Of a stretch of 64,000 bases of DNA, positions 18,341 through 27,679 are shown piece after piece (positions within the stretch are counted from its first letter, which is position 1; each line of letters starts with the position of its first letter). This stretch comes from 40CM-2-70-7 sp035631315 (GTDB lineage: Bacteria; Gemmatimonadota; Gemmatimonadetes; Gemmatimonadales; GWC2-71-9). Below the pieces are notes generated by a model. That model was not told the origin of the DNA and did no database searches. It saw only the letters and a list, made by a program, of their open reading frames with translations. A program made the translations under genes and the position numbers. The DNA lies in assembly GCA_035631315.1 (NCBI GenBank), contig DASQIZ010000116.1, forward strand, positions 99,336 to 163,335, written 5' to 3'.

Positions 18341-20518
18341 ATGACACCCCTCATCGCTGCCCTCGCTGCCCTCGCTGCACCCTCCCATGCTCCCTCGCCC
18401 TCCCCCGCTGAGCTCGCCCGCTGGAAGCGGGAGGCAGCGGCCGTCACGATCATCCGCGACGACTGGGGCATCGCCCACGTGTACGGGAAGACCGACGCGG
18501 ATGCCGTGTTCGGGATGGAGTACGCGCAGGCCGAGGACGACTTCAACCGGGTCGAGACCAACTATCTCAATTCGCTTGGGTGGTTGGCACGAGCCGAAGG
18601 AGCTTCGGTCATCTTCCAGGATCTCCGCCAGCAGCTGTTCATCGATACTGACTCACTCAAGGCCGAATACGCTTCAAGCCCGGCCTGGCTGAAGAAGCTG
18701 ATGGATGGCTTCGCCGACGGCCTGAACTTCTATCTCTACAAGCACCCCGACGTGCACCCCCGCGCCATCACGCACTTCGAGCCCTGGATGGCATTGAGCT
18801 TCACGGAAGGCAGCATCGGCGGGGACATCGAACGCATCAACGTCGGCCAGCTCGCTGCGTTCTACGGGGATTCGACGACGCGGCGCACGCGGCTGACGGG
18901 GGGCGACGGGATTCAGGACGAGCCGACCGGGTCGAACGGGATCGCCGTGGCCCCGTCCCGTACGGCGGATCACCACGCGATTCTCTGGATCAATCCCCAC
19001 ACTTCGTTCTACTTCCGGTCCGAGCTGCAGATGGTGAGTGATGAGGGGCTCGACGCCTACGGAGCCTCGACGTGGGGGCAGTTCTTCATCTATCAAGGCT
19101 TTAACTCGAATATCGGCTGGATGCACACGTCGTCCGGCGTCGACAATATCGACGAGTTCCTCGAGACGGTGACGCCGTCAGGATCGGGATACACCTACCT
19201 GCATGGCGGTCAGCAGTCCCCGGTCGCCACCCGGCACGTGACCATCTCGTACGCGACCCCAACCGGCATGTCCCAGCGGAGCTTTACCGCCTACTTCACG
19301 CGGCATGGCCCGGCGGTCCGGAAGCAGGGCGACAAGTGGGTGACGGTGAGCCTGATGCAAAGTCCGGTGAATGCGCTGATTCAATCGTACGCGCGGACCA
19401 AAGCACAGAGCCTGCGTGAGTTCGAGAAGTTCTTCGACCTCCATACCAACTCGTCGAACAACACCGTCTTCGCCGACGCGCAGGGAGACATCGCCTACTT
19501 CCATTCGAACTACATCCCCAAGCGGGACACCTCGTTCGACTGGACCAAGCCCGTGGACGGCAGCAACCCGGCCACGGACTATCATGGCGTGCTGTCGGTC
19601 GACGAGACTCCAAAGGTCATCAACCCGCCATCCGGCTGGCTCTACAATTCGAACAACTGGCCGTGGTCGGCGGCGGGACCGGACTCCCCGAAACGCAGTG
19701 ATTTCCCGCGCTACGTGGAGACCGGGACGGAGGAGAGCTTCCGCGGAATGCACGCGCTCCGCGTGCTCCCGGCACTCCGCGAGGCCACGCCCGACTCGGT
19801 GATCGGCGCGGCCTTCGACAGCTACCTGCCCGGCTTTGCCCAGATGCTCCCAGCCTTGATCAAGGCCTCTGACGACGCACCGGCGGGAGACTCCCTGAAG
19901 GCGAAGGTCGCGGAGCAGATCGGCGTCCTGCGCTCCTGGGACTACCGTTGGGGCACCAACTCCGTGCCGACATCCCTGGCGGTGTTCTGGGGCGAAGCCG
20001 CGATGCGGCGCGTGTTCCGGGAAGCCCGCGCGGCCGGCCTGTCACCCTGGGACTACATCTCCCAGCGCGCGACGGCCGCCGAGCTCCTCGGCGCGCTGGC
20101 GGATGCGAGCGATTCGCTCGCCGCGGATTTCGGATCGTGGCAGACGCCGTGGGGGGACATCAACCGCTTCCAGCGCATCGACGACCAGATCGCGCCGCAC
20201 TTCGACGACTCGAAGCCGAGTATCCCGGTGCCCTTCACCTCGTCGCTGTGGGGATCCCTCGCGTCATTCGGCGCCCGGGCGTATCCCAACACCAAGAAGT
20301 GGTATGGGACGAGCGGGAACAGTTTCGTGGCCGTGATCGATTTCGGCGACAGTGTGCGCGCCCGCGCGGTGACGGCGGGAGGCGAGAGTGGCAACCCCGC
20401 CTCGCCGCATTTCGATGACGAAGCGGAGCGGTACGCCTCGGGCAATCTTCGCGAGGTCTATTACTACCGCGCGCAGCTCAAGGGTCACATCCAGCGGGAG
20501 TACCACCCGGGGCAGTGA
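18341..20518 (+). CDS. penicillin acylase family protein (Ntn hydrolase)
   Basis: A 725-residue exported amidase. The family hydrolyses amide bonds in acyl-amino compounds such as beta-lactam side chains or acyl-homoserine lactones. The precursor is cut into two chains and the new N-terminal serine is the nucleophile; here the cut is predicted before S198 in PTGSNGIAVAPSRT. Before it lie a short hydrophobic signal (MTPLIAALAALAAPSHA) and the alpha chain starting ITIIRDDWGIAHVYG-like; after it, QGFNSNIGWMHTSS and TNSSNNTVFADAQGDIAY. Length is normal. The ATG at 18341 is chosen over an in-frame ATG 36 nt upstream because it begins the signal peptide. It is followed directly by the next gene (TGATG). 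Confidence 0.9.
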   Translation: MTPLIAALAALAAPSHAPSPSPAELARWKREAAAVTIIRDDWGIAHVYGKTDADAVFGMEYAQAEDDFNRVETNYLNSLGWLARAEGASVIFQDLRQQLFIDTDSLKAEYASSPAWLKKLMDGFADGLNFYLYKHPDVHPRAITHFEPWMALSFTEGSIGGDIERINVGQLAAFYGDSTTRRTRLTGGDGIQDEPTGSNGIAVAPSRTADHHAILWINPHTSFYFRSELQMVSDEGLDAYGASTWGQFFIYQGFNSNIGWMHTSSGVDNIDEFLETVTPSGSGYTYLHGGQQSPVATRHVTISYATPTGMSQRSFTAYFTRHGPAVRKQGDKWVTVSLMQSPVNALIQSYARTKAQSLREFEKFFDLHTNSSNNTVFADAQGDIAYFHSNYIPKRDTSFDWTKPVDGSNPATDYHGVLSVDETPKVINPPSGWLYNSNNWPWSAAGPDSPKRSDFPRYVETGTEESFRGMHALRVLPALREATPDSVIGAAFDSYLPGFAQMLPALIKASDDAPAGDSLKAKVAEQIGVLRSWDYRWGTNSVPTSLAVFWGEAAMRRVFREARAAGLSPWDYISQRATAAELLGALADASDSLAADFGSWQTPWGDINRFQRIDDQIAPHFDDSKPSIPVPFTSSLWGSLASFGARAYPNTKKWYGTSGNSFVAVIDFGDSVRARAVTAGGESGNPASPHFDDEAERYASGNLREVYYYRAQLKGHIQREYHPGQ

Positions 20519-21543
20519 TGCGATCCTGGGTCGTCGCGGCGGCTCTGCTGCTGCCTGTCCCGTCCGCCGCCCAGATTGTGAGCGGCCGAGTGGTCGCGGC
20601 GGGAGTCCCCGAAGAACCGGTACGCGGCGCGCTGGTCCTTCTTCGCGACTCCATTCGGCACACCGTCACCCGTGACGCGACCGACGCGGATGGCCACTTC
20701 TTCCTGCGCGCGCCGCACTCGGGGACCTACTCCCTGAGCGTGCTGAGAATCGGATACAAACCCTACGATATCTCGGCGTGGCTCATCGGCCCCGAAGGCG
20801 ACACGCTCACCATTCGCCTCCCCGCCGAGGGCATGGTGCTCGCGGGGATCACCATCTCCGCATCCGACCGCTGTGGGGTGGGCTCCGAGACGGGAACCCT
20901 GACAGCCACCCTCTGGAGTGAAGCCGAGAAGGCCGTGGACCTCACCGTGCTCACCATGCAGCGTCGGTTGTACCGGTTCCAGACCGCGGGCTACCTGAGC
21001 ACCCAGGACAGCGCCCTTCACGAAACGGCCCGGCAGGAATCGCAGGACCTGAGCGTCAGTGATTGGCCCTTCGAGAGCGCCCCGGCGGAGACGCTTGCGA
21101 CCTACGGGTACGTTCGCGGCGGTGCCTACTTCGGCCCCGACCTCGGCGTCCTGTTTTCGCCGAGCTTTCTCTCGCTTCATTGCCTCCGGGCGCAGCTCCC
21201 CGCGGCGGGACAGGACCGGAACCTGGTGGGGGTGGCTTTCGAGCCGGTGCGGGACCGAACCGTGTCCGATATCGCCGGCGTGCTGTGGCTGGACCGGAAT
21301 ACCGCGGAGCTCAGAGACCTCGAGTTCCGCTACACCGGCCTCCGGCTTCGTGCCCGCCTGGCTGGAGGCCAGATCGACTTCCGGCATCTGCCGACGGGGG
21401 CCTGGGTGATCGAGCGCTGGTGGCTCCGTGCCCCGATGGCGCTGCTCGCGGGATCAGCAGACACCATCGGGGTCGCGGGCTATCGGGAAACGGGGGCCAG
21501 GGTCACGATGATCCTGACCGCCGGCGGGAAGCCCATCGAGTAG
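20518..21543 (+). CDS. secreted protein with carboxypeptidase-regulatory-like domain
   Basis: A 341-residue exported protein with signal peptide MRSWVVAAALLLPVPSAAQ. Residues 20-100 form a carboxypeptidase-regulatory-like (CarboxypepD_reg) beta domain: GRVVAAGVPEEPVRGALVLL, TDADGHFFLRAPHSGTYSLSVLRIGYKPYD. The rest is not recognised by me. The second half has regular beta-like strands. Start ATG overlaps the acylase stop by one base (TGATG), implying coupled translation. It ends back to back with the convergent YncE-like gene (TAG at 21541-21543, then CTA). Confidence 0.75.
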   Translation: MRSWVVAAALLLPVPSAAQIVSGRVVAAGVPEEPVRGALVLLRDSIRHTVTRDATDADGHFFLRAPHSGTYSLSVLRIGYKPYDISAWLIGPEGDTLTIRLPAEGMVLAGITISASDRCGVGSETGTLTATLWSEAEKAVDLTVLTMQRRLYRFQTAGYLSTQDSALHETARQESQDLSVSDWPFESAPAETLATYGYVRGGAYFGPDLGVLFSPSFLSLHCLRAQLPAAGQDRNLVGVAFEPVRDRTVSDIAGVLWLDRNTAELRDLEFRYTGLRLRARLAGGQIDFRHLPTGAWVIERWWLRAPMALLAGSADTIGVAGYRETGARVTMILTAGGKPIE

Positions 21544-22542
21544 CTACTGGTCCAGCTCCAGCAGCGAGAAGCTCCCCGGCAGGACGGGCGGCCGGCGTTG
21601 TCCGGCAGGCAGCGGCCCGAACTCCGCACTCACCGTAAACACGCGATGGCTCGTCAGATCGATTTCCATGGTCCGCGCGCCGCGCATGGTGTTCGCGTTG
21701 CCGACCAGCGTGTACTTGTCAGGCGAGTCCTCATGGATCACCGTGAGCGTGCCGTCACCGTTGGAAGCGAACGCAAGCCCGGTGCCTTCGTCGAAGCGGC
21801 AGGCATCCACACCCTGTCCAATCGGAACCGTGGTGATGAGCTTGCCGGCCTGGGTGTCCGAAACGCCCATCACCTTGCTCCGGCAACCGCTGAAGAGCCG
21901 GTGATGCTCGCGATCGATCGCGAGCCCGCTCGGCGACTCGCACGGCTTGATGGACCAGCGGCGCGTCACCTTCATCGCGGCCGCATCGACCTCGACCACC
22001 TCCGACTTGTCCTCGATATTGATGTAGAGCTTCCCGTCGCCGGCCGACACGCCGAACTCGGGCCCGCCTCCCAGGGGAATGGTCCCGATCAGGTCGCCGG
22101 ACTTCGCATCGATGACGGACGAGCTGTTCGCGTCGCCGTTCATGGTGAAGATGTGACCGGTTGCGGGGTCGAAAAGGACGGCGTCGTCGTCGATCGCGGC
22201 CTTCGTCCGTTTCAGAACCTTGAGGGTCTTCAGGTCGAACATCGTCACCGTGCTATCCGCCCCCGAGGTCGCGAAGCCGTGACCCTCGGCGTACGCGAAC
22301 GCGATGCCGTGAGCGCGGTTCAGGCCGGGAATCTCCCCCAGAAGTTTGCCGGTCGCCGGGTCGATGACCATGACGCGGTCCTGCCGGGCGATGAACAGGC
22401 GGTGACCGCCGGTGTCGAGGGCCAGATAGTCCCAGCCTCCCTCTCCACCGAGCTTGTAGGTGTGCGTGACTCTGTACGTCTGGGCCGCGGCGGGAGCGGC
22501 GATCGTCAATACGGCACCGAACAGCAGGGACAGGCGGCGCAT
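21544..22542 (-). CDS. YncE-like secreted beta-propeller protein
   Basis: A 332-residue exported protein (signal MRRLSLLFGAVLTIAAPAAAQ) with YVTN/YncE-type propeller repeats: GHRLFIARQDRVMVIDPATGKLLGEI, VTMFDLKTLKVLKRT, SSVIDAKSGDLIGTIPLGG, VVEVDAAAMKVTRRW. These proteins sit in the periplasm or outside the cell; E. coli YncE binds DNA, but most have no known role. The start at 22542 has GGAG 6 nt upstream and is preferred to a longer open frame. Its promoter must lie between 22543 and the divergent gene at 22677. Confidence 0.85.
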   Translation of the reverse strand: MRRLSLLFGAVLTIAAPAAAQTYRVTHTYKLGGEGGWDYLALDTGGHRLFIARQDRVMVIDPATGKLLGEIPGLNRAHGIAFAYAEGHGFATSGADSTVTMFDLKTLKVLKRTKAAIDDDAVLFDPATGHIFTMNGDANSSSVIDAKSGDLIGTIPLGGGPEFGVSAGDGKLYINIEDKSEVVEVDAAAMKVTRRWSIKPCESPSGLAIDREHHRLFSGCRSKVMGVSDTQAGKLITTVPIGQGVDACRFDEGTGLAFASNGDGTLTVIHEDSPDKYTLVGNANTMRGARTMEIDLTSHRVFTVSAEFGPLPAGQRRPPVLPGSFSLLELDQ

Positions 22543-22676
22543 CGGTACTCCAGAAGGATGGTGGGGATGGAATTGTACTCCGGGTCCCTTACGGGAATCT
22601 GACCGCACCGGGCTCGCGGTCAGCCGCCTGAAAGCCCCGACGTCTAGATTCGTCACACCCTTCGAATGGACAACAC

Positions 22677-23129
22677 ATGATCAGGACACTCGTTGTGCTG
22701 GTCGCGATCGCCGCGAGCCCAGCCCTTGGGCAGGAGCGCAAGATCACCGCCGCCGACTTGCCCGCTGCGGTTCGCGCCACCGCCGATGCGCAGATCAAAG
22801 GAGCCACCGTGCGTGGCTACTCGCGCGAGACGGAGCATGGGCGGGTCCAGTACGAAGTTGAGATGACGGTCGCGGGCCGGCCGCGTGACGTGACGATCGG
22901 CGCCGACGGCGCGCTCCTCGAGATCGAGCAGCAGGTGGACCTGGATTCCCTTCCCCCCGCAGTCCGTGCGGCACTCCAGAAGAAGGCGGGCGCGGGCCGG
23001 ATCACGCGGGTGGAGTCTCTGACGAAGGGTGGGGCCCTGGTCGCATACGAAGCCGCGATTGTCACGGCTGGGAAACGGTCGGAGGTGCAGGTGGGACCAG
23101 ACGGCACCGCGCTGACGCACGAAGAGTAG
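22677..23129 (+). CDS. PepSY-like periplasmic protein
   Basis: A 150-residue exported protein (signal MIRTLVVLVAIAASPALGQ). It has two PepSY-like repeats: LPAAVRATADAQIKGATV with YEVEMTVAGRPRDVTIGADGALL, and LPPAVRAALQKKAGAGRITRV with YEAAIVTAGKRSEVQVGPDGT. PepSY-like domains bind or inhibit periplasmic partners, often peptidases or metal-transport components. No Shine-Dalgarno sequence is seen; a TAGATT hexamer lies about 25 nt upstream. Confidence 0.8.
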   Translation: MIRTLVVLVAIAASPALGQERKITAADLPAAVRATADAQIKGATVRGYSRETEHGRVQYEVEMTVAGRPRDVTIGADGALLEIEQQVDLDSLPPAVRAALQKKAGAGRITRVESLTKGGALVAYEAAIVTAGKRSEVQVGPDGTALTHEE

Positions 23130-23156
23130 CCCGCAGCGATCAGCCCGAGACGGGGA

Positions 23157-23167
23157 TATCTTGAATC
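23157..23167 (+). promoter_or_regulatory. TATCTT -10-like element before modA
   Basis: TATCTT at 23157-23162 ends 5 nt before the ATG at 23168, with no Shine-Dalgarno sequence. No clear ModE-type palindrome was found around it. Confidence 0.4.
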
Positions 23168-23917
23168 ATGCTCATCCCCTTTCTGGCTCTCATGGCGCAG
23201 ACGCCGGTGCAGCGAACCCTCACGGTCTTCGCTGCCGCCTCGCTGCAGGAACCGTTCTCCGCCCTGGGCGACTCCCTCGAGCATGCGCGACCCGGGCTCA
23301 AGGTCGTCTTCAATTTCTCCGGATCGCAAACCCTCGCGCTCCAGATTCAGCAGGGTGCTCCCGCCGACGTCTTCGCGTCCGCCGACGACCGCTGGATGAC
23401 CACGGTGAAGGATTCGGGGCACGTCCGGGGCACGCCCCGCGTGTTCGCGCACAACCAGCTGGTCGTCATCATTCCGGCGTCGAACCCCGGACACATCGCC
23501 GAGCTCGCGGATCTGGGTCGTCCCAAGGTGAAACTGGTTCTCGCCGCCGAGGCGGTCCCGGCGGGGAAATACGCCCGGACGGTCCTTGCGAACCTGTCCA
23601 AGAAACCGGGCTACGGAGCGGCCTTCGCGGAGCGCGTGATCGCGAACGTCGTCTCGAATGAAGAGAACGTGAAGGCGGTGGTGACGAAGGTGCGCCTCGG
23701 CGAGGCGGACGCCGGGATCGTGTATGGATCCGACGCCACCCCCGATGTGCAGACTTTGGGGATCCCCCCCGACGCGAACGCGATCGCGGACTATCCCATC
23801 GCGGTCCTGTCCCGCGGGCCCGACCGCGAGGACGCGGTGGCCTTCGTGGCCCTGGTGCTCTCCCCCAAAGGTCAGCACGTCCTCTCGGCGCGCGGCTTCA
23901 CGCCGGCCCCCCGCTGA
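23168..23917 (+). CDS. modA: molybdate ABC transporter, periplasmic binding protein
   Basis: A 249-residue periplasmic protein that captures molybdate or tungstate for uptake. Family features: LTVFAAASLQEPFSALG after the signal sequence, NFSGSQTLALQIQQGAPADVFASAD (oxyanion-binding loop with Ser), VAHNQLV-like AHNQLVVIIP, and the C-terminal YPIAVLSRGPDREDAVAFVALVLS. The N-terminal hydrophobic segment MLIPFLALMAQT is short but acts as a signal. First gene of modABC. Its promoter element overlaps the intergenic gap. Confidence 0.93.
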   Translation: MLIPFLALMAQTPVQRTLTVFAAASLQEPFSALGDSLEHARPGLKVVFNFSGSQTLALQIQQGAPADVFASADDRWMTTVKDSGHVRGTPRVFAHNQLVVIIPASNPGHIAELADLGRPKVKLVLAAEAVPAGKYARTVLANLSKKPGYGAAFAERVIANVVSNEENVKAVVTKVRLGEADAGIVYGSDATPDVQTLGIPPDANAIADYPIAVLSRGPDREDAVAFVALVLSPKGQHVLSARGFTPAPR

Positions 23918-23952
23918 ATACCGTCCCCATCGCCCACCGGCCCCGCCTGTGG

Positions 23953-24756
23953 ATGTGGCGGATCGCGGTGGCCCTGGGCGTGGCGCTGTTCTTGGCGCTT
24001 GTGGGACTGCCGCTCGTTGCGCTGCTCGTACGCGTTCCCCCATTGGAGTTGATCCGCCGGGCCGCGAGCCCCGTCGTCCTGCAGGCGCTGAAGCTCTCGC
24101 TCTTCACCAGTGTCACCGCAACCGTGCTCGTGGCGGCATTCGGACTCCCGGTCGCGTACATCCTGGCCACGCGGGACTTCCCCGGCCGCCGCGCGCTCGA
24201 GACGATCGTGGAGCTTCCGATGGTGATTCCACCGACGGTAGCGGGCGTGGGACTCCTCCTCGCGTTCGGTCGCGCCGGCCTCGCGGGCGGCGTGCTCTCG
24301 AGCATGGGAATCCAGATCCCCTTCACGACGCTGGCGGTCGTGGTCGCCGAGGCGTTCGTGGCGATGCCGTTTTTCGTGTCGACGACGGCGGCGGGACTGC
24401 GGGAGGTCGAGCCCCGCTACCGCGAGGCAGCGGTCACCCTCGGCGCCACTCCGCCCTACACATTTCGGCGGGTCCTGCTCCCACTCGCTTTTCCCTCACT
24501 CATCGCGGGTGGCGCCATGACTTGGGCACGTGCGCTGGGGGAGTTCGGCGCGACGATCACATTCGCCGGAAATCTTCCCGGCCGCACGCAGACCCTGCCC
24601 CTCGCGGTCTACATCGCCCTGCAATCGGATGTGCAGGCGGCGGTCGCGTTGTCGGTTGTGCTGTTGATCTTCTCGTTCGCCCTGCTGCTCACGCTCCGTT
24701 CGTTCTCCACCGGCTGGCACGGCACCCGGATCTATGCTCACTCTTCGAGCCGCTAA
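23953..24756 (+). CDS. modB: molybdate ABC transporter permease
   Basis: A 267-residue inner-membrane permease with about five helices. The family block ELPMVIPPTVAGVGLLLAFGRAG is present, as is the EAA loop AAVTLGATPPYTFRRVLLPLA that docks on the ATPase, and ARALGEFGATITFAGN, the ModB/CysTW signature. ATG at 23953 is the only good start after the modA stop 35 nt upstream. It overlaps modC by 23 nt. Confidence 0.94.
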   Translation: MWRIAVALGVALFLALVGLPLVALLVRVPPLELIRRAASPVVLQALKLSLFTSVTATVLVAAFGLPVAYILATRDFPGRRALETIVELPMVIPPTVAGVGLLLAFGRAGLAGGVLSSMGIQIPFTTLAVVVAEAFVAMPFFVSTTAAGLREVEPRYREAAVTLGATPPYTFRRVLLPLAFPSLIAGGAMTWARALGEFGATITFAGNLPGRTQTLPLAVYIALQSDVQAAVALSVVLLIFSFALLLTLRSFSTGWHGTRIYAHSSSR

Positions 24757-25876
24757 GCGCCGGTCCTCCGGGAGCTCGGTGGGTGAGCCCTTCTCGCTCG
24801 AGGTCGAGATCGAGCAGGAAGAGGGTCGGACGCTCGTGGTGGTGGGAGAGAGCGGCGCGGGAAAGTCCACGCTGCTGCGCCTGCTCGCCGGATTGGACAA
24901 ACCTGATCGCGGACACATCTCGCTCGCCGGCGCGACCTGGTTCGACGATGAGCGCAGTGGCGGCACCTGGATCCCGCCATGGGCCCGGCCGATCGGATAT
25001 GTCGGCCAGGACTACGCCCTCTTCCCACATCTCACCGTCTGGGAAAACGTCGCGTTCGGTCTCGACGCCCGGGGGTGGAGCCGCCGGGACATGCGAGACC
25101 GCGTCGCCGCGGTACTCGACCGTCTGGGAATCACCGCCCTCTCCGAGCGGCGCCCGCGCGAGATCTCCGGTGGTCAGCAGCAACGGGCGGCCCTCGCCCG
25201 CGCCCTCGCCCCCACGCCTCGTCTGCTGCTGCTCGACGAGCCGCTGTCGGCCCTCGACCAGCGCACCCGCCAGGAAATCCGCGGCGAGCTCAAGTCGGTA
25301 CTCGACGAGGTCGGGTGCACGACGGTGTTGGTCACGCATGCCCCGGTCGAGGCACTCCTGTTCGGAGACCGGATCGCGGTGTTGGAAGAGGGCCGGCTGA
25401 CGCAGTTGGGGGACCGGGACGATCTGTTACGGCGCCCGCGCTCGTCCTACGTCGCGTCACTTCTGGGCGTGAACCTCTTCCGCGGGACCGTAGTGCACGA
25501 CCCGGGGTCGCCGGCGGGCGTGGTCCGAGTGCGGACAAAGGAGGGGTCGCTGCTCGTGCCGGACCCGGGGGTCCGCGGCGACGTGTTCGTGACCGTAAAT
25601 CCCCGCGATGTGACCCTCTACCTCACGCCACCCGTCGGGAGCGCCCAGAACATTTTCCATGGTGAAGTGGCGGAGGTGGTTCCCCAACCACCTGATGGCG
25701 AACGGGTGCGGGTGGTGTTGCGGACGCGACCGCCGCTCGTGACCGAGGTGACCCAGGCTGCGGCAGCCGCGCTGACCTTGAGGGCCGGCGCGTGGATCCA
25801 CGCGGGGTTCAAGGCGACGGGGACCAGCGTCTACGGCGCGCCGGCAGTCCGGGCGACCGGCATCGCCGGGACCTGA
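24734..25876 (+). CDS. modC: molybdate ABC transporter ATP-binding protein
   Basis: A 380-residue ATPase. Walker A GESGAGKST (38-46), Q-loop YVGQDYALFPHL, signature ISGGQQQR, Walker B LLLLDEPLSALD and switch histidine in LVTHAP are all present, followed by a C-terminal TOBE/Mop-like domain (about 240-375) that binds oxyanion. Translation is coupled to modB. The last 46 nt overlap the 3' end of the convergent histidine kinase gene. No modE regulator is seen nearby. Confidence 0.94.
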   Translation: MLTLRAAKRRSSGSSVGEPFSLEVEIEQEEGRTLVVVGESGAGKSTLLRLLAGLDKPDRGHISLAGATWFDDERSGGTWIPPWARPIGYVGQDYALFPHLTVWENVAFGLDARGWSRRDMRDRVAAVLDRLGITALSERRPREISGGQQQRAALARALAPTPRLLLLDEPLSALDQRTRQEIRGELKSVLDEVGCTTVLVTHAPVEALLFGDRIAVLEEGRLTQLGDRDDLLRRPRSSYVASLLGVNLFRGTVVHDPGSPAGVVRVRTKEGSLLVPDPGVRGDVFVTVNPRDVTLYLTPPVGSAQNIFHGEVAEVVPQPPDGERVRVVLRTRPPLVTEVTQAAAAALTLRAGAWIHAGFKATGTSVYGAPAVRATGIAGT

Positions 25877-27669
25877 TTCACGGCGCGGGGCAGATCGATC
25901 CAGAAGCTGGTGCCGCGGTCGGGCTCGGACTCGAGGCCCACGCGCCCTCCCATCCGCTCCACACCCTTCCGGACAATCGCCAGCCCGATCCCCGTGCCGG
26001 GATATTCGTCGGTCCGGTGGAGGCGTTCGAAGACACGGAAGATCCGTTCGTGATACTCCTGCGGAATGCCGATGCCGTTGTCCATGATCCAGAGCCGGAC
26101 GATCCCGTCCCGGCCTTCCGTTCGAACCCGGACCTCGGGCGTCCGCCCCGCCGGAACGAACTTGATCCCGTTGGCAATGAGATTCATCAGGACCTGGGTC
26201 AGCGTCGACTCGTGCCCCAGGACGCGCGGCATGTGGTCCTCGACCACGACACGGGCGCTGCGCGCCCGGGCATCCCCTTCTACCTGATCAAGCGCGCCGC
26301 GAACGACCCGGTCGAGCTCAATGGGCCCGACCTTGATGTCAGCCCGCGTCATCTTGCTGTACGCCAGGAGGTCCCGGATCAGCAGGTCCATCCGCCTCGC
26401 CCCCGCCTTGACCCGCTCGGCGTATTGACGGCCGGTGGCATCGAGCTTGTCCCCGTATTCCTCGAGGAGCGCCTGACTGAAGCCGTCCATGGCCCGCAGG
26501 GGCGCGCGGAGGTCGTGCGAGATCGAGTAGGCGAAGGATTCGAGCTCTTCGTTCCGCTCCTGGAGCTCGTTGGTCCGCGACTTTACCCGCGACTCGAGCT
26601 CCCGTTGCGACTCCCGCACATGCGCGACCATCGAGTCGAACACCGTGGTCAGCCGGGCGATTTCATCCCCCGCCGGCTCACCGCCCGACGCACCGCGCCC
26701 CGCGAGCTCCTCCGCCGTGCGGGTGAGGTGGACCAGAGGGCCCGTCAACTGACGGCTCGTCCACCAGGCGACGATGAGGCCGAGGGCAAGGATGGCGGCG
26801 CCGATGAGGAGGGAGTCCCGAAGGAAGGAGGCCGCGGGTGCGAGCACCAACGCTTCCGGGAACTCTACCAGGACGATCCAGGGGACCCCCTGCACCGTCC
26901 GCGCGGTCCCGATCATCGCACCGCCCTGTGCGCCGGCGCGAACATAGCGCAGGATGCCCGCGCCGCCGCTGACGGCGACGGGAGGCGGTGCGACGGGATG
27001 ATTCAGATCACTCCAGACGTTGTCGCCGACATTCCCGAGGAAGAGCCGGGAGTCCGTACCGATAAGCTGGCTGAGCTGCTTGAGCGCTTGGGGCGTGCTG
27101 ACGAGGTACCGCCAGATCACGAGGTAGCCCCGGACTCGACCGTTCGAGACGCTCGGTGAAGCCGATGCGTAAATCACGGAATCGCCGACCACCAGGAACC
27201 GGCTCACCACGCCCGAATCCTTCGGCGTGAGCCCCGCGATGAGATCGGACGTCGCGGCCGTGGCGGTCGTGATGGCCGCGGAGTCGCCGGCGACCGCGAT
27301 CAGGTGACGGCTCGCATCGAACACCTGGACGGACGCGACTTGTTTGCCGGCGGTGGTATTGGGGCGCAGGAGCTTCATCACCGCCGACCGGTTCTTCTCG
27401 GTCGGGGTCGTGAGGAAGGCTGTGACGGCGTCGCTATCGGCGGCTTGCCGGGTGGTCGAGATCAGGGTCGAACCGCTCTGCTTGAAGAGCGCCGCGAGCT
27501 GGTCGGTGACGGCGCCGATCCGGGTACCTGCAACCCCCAGGGCCGAGCCTCGCACGCGCGCGTAGGACACGTACGAGTAGACCACGACCGAGACGACGAG
27601 GAGACTCCCGATGAGGAGCGGGAGCTTCACGGTGAGTGAGAGTTTGACCCCGCGGCCGGACTCCGACAT
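25831..27669 (-). CDS. membrane sensor histidine kinase (extracytoplasmic sensor-HAMP-HisKA-HATPase)
   Basis: A 612-residue kinase. A transmembrane helix at about 15-35, a periplasmic cache-like sensor to about 280, a second helix near 283-305 (LLIGAAILALGLIVAWWTS), HAMP to about 355, a coiled coil (RELESRVKSRTNELQERNEEL), then HisKA with FAYSISHDLRAPLRAMDGF (phospho-His in SHDLR), and an ATPase domain with NLIANGIKF, DNGIGIP, FERLHRTDEYPGTGIGLAI. The last is typical of the phytochrome/bacteriophytochrome-like kinases. GGGAGG-type Shine-Dalgarno sequence lies before the ATG. It follows the LysR gene by 10 nt and likely shares its transcript. No response regulator is adjacent on this strand. 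Confidence 0.92.
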   Translation of the reverse strand: MSESGRGVKLSLTVKLPLLIGSLLVVSVVVYSYVSYARVRGSALGVAGTRIGAVTDQLAALFKQSGSTLISTTRQAADSDAVTAFLTTPTEKNRSAVMKLLRPNTTAGKQVASVQVFDASRHLIAVAGDSAAITTATAATSDLIAGLTPKDSGVVSRFLVVGDSVIYASASPSVSNGRVRGYLVIWRYLVSTPQALKQLSQLIGTDSRLFLGNVGDNVWSDLNHPVAPPPVAVSGGAGILRYVRAGAQGGAMIGTARTVQGVPWIVLVEFPEALVLAPAASFLRDSLLIGAAILALGLIVAWWTSRQLTGPLVHLTRTAEELAGRGASGGEPAGDEIARLTTVFDSMVAHVRESQRELESRVKSRTNELQERNEELESFAYSISHDLRAPLRAMDGFSQALLEEYGDKLDATGRQYAERVKAGARRMDLLIRDLLAYSKMTRADIKVGPIELDRVVRGALDQVEGDARARSARVVVEDHMPRVLGHESTLTQVLMNLIANGIKFVPAGRTPEVRVRTEGRDGIVRLWIMDNGIGIPQEYHERIFRVFERLHRTDEYPGTGIGLAIVRKGVERMGGRVGLESEPDRGTSFWIDLPRAVNQVPAMPVARTAGAP

Positions 27670-27679
27670 GCGCCCTCCC

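Noticed and set aside
25792..27159. 455-codon open frame antisense to the histidine kinase
   Set aside because: It mirrors a well-supported kinase gene in this GC-rich DNA, has no recognisable domain, and is rich in Arg, Pro, Asp and Gly as antisense frames are.
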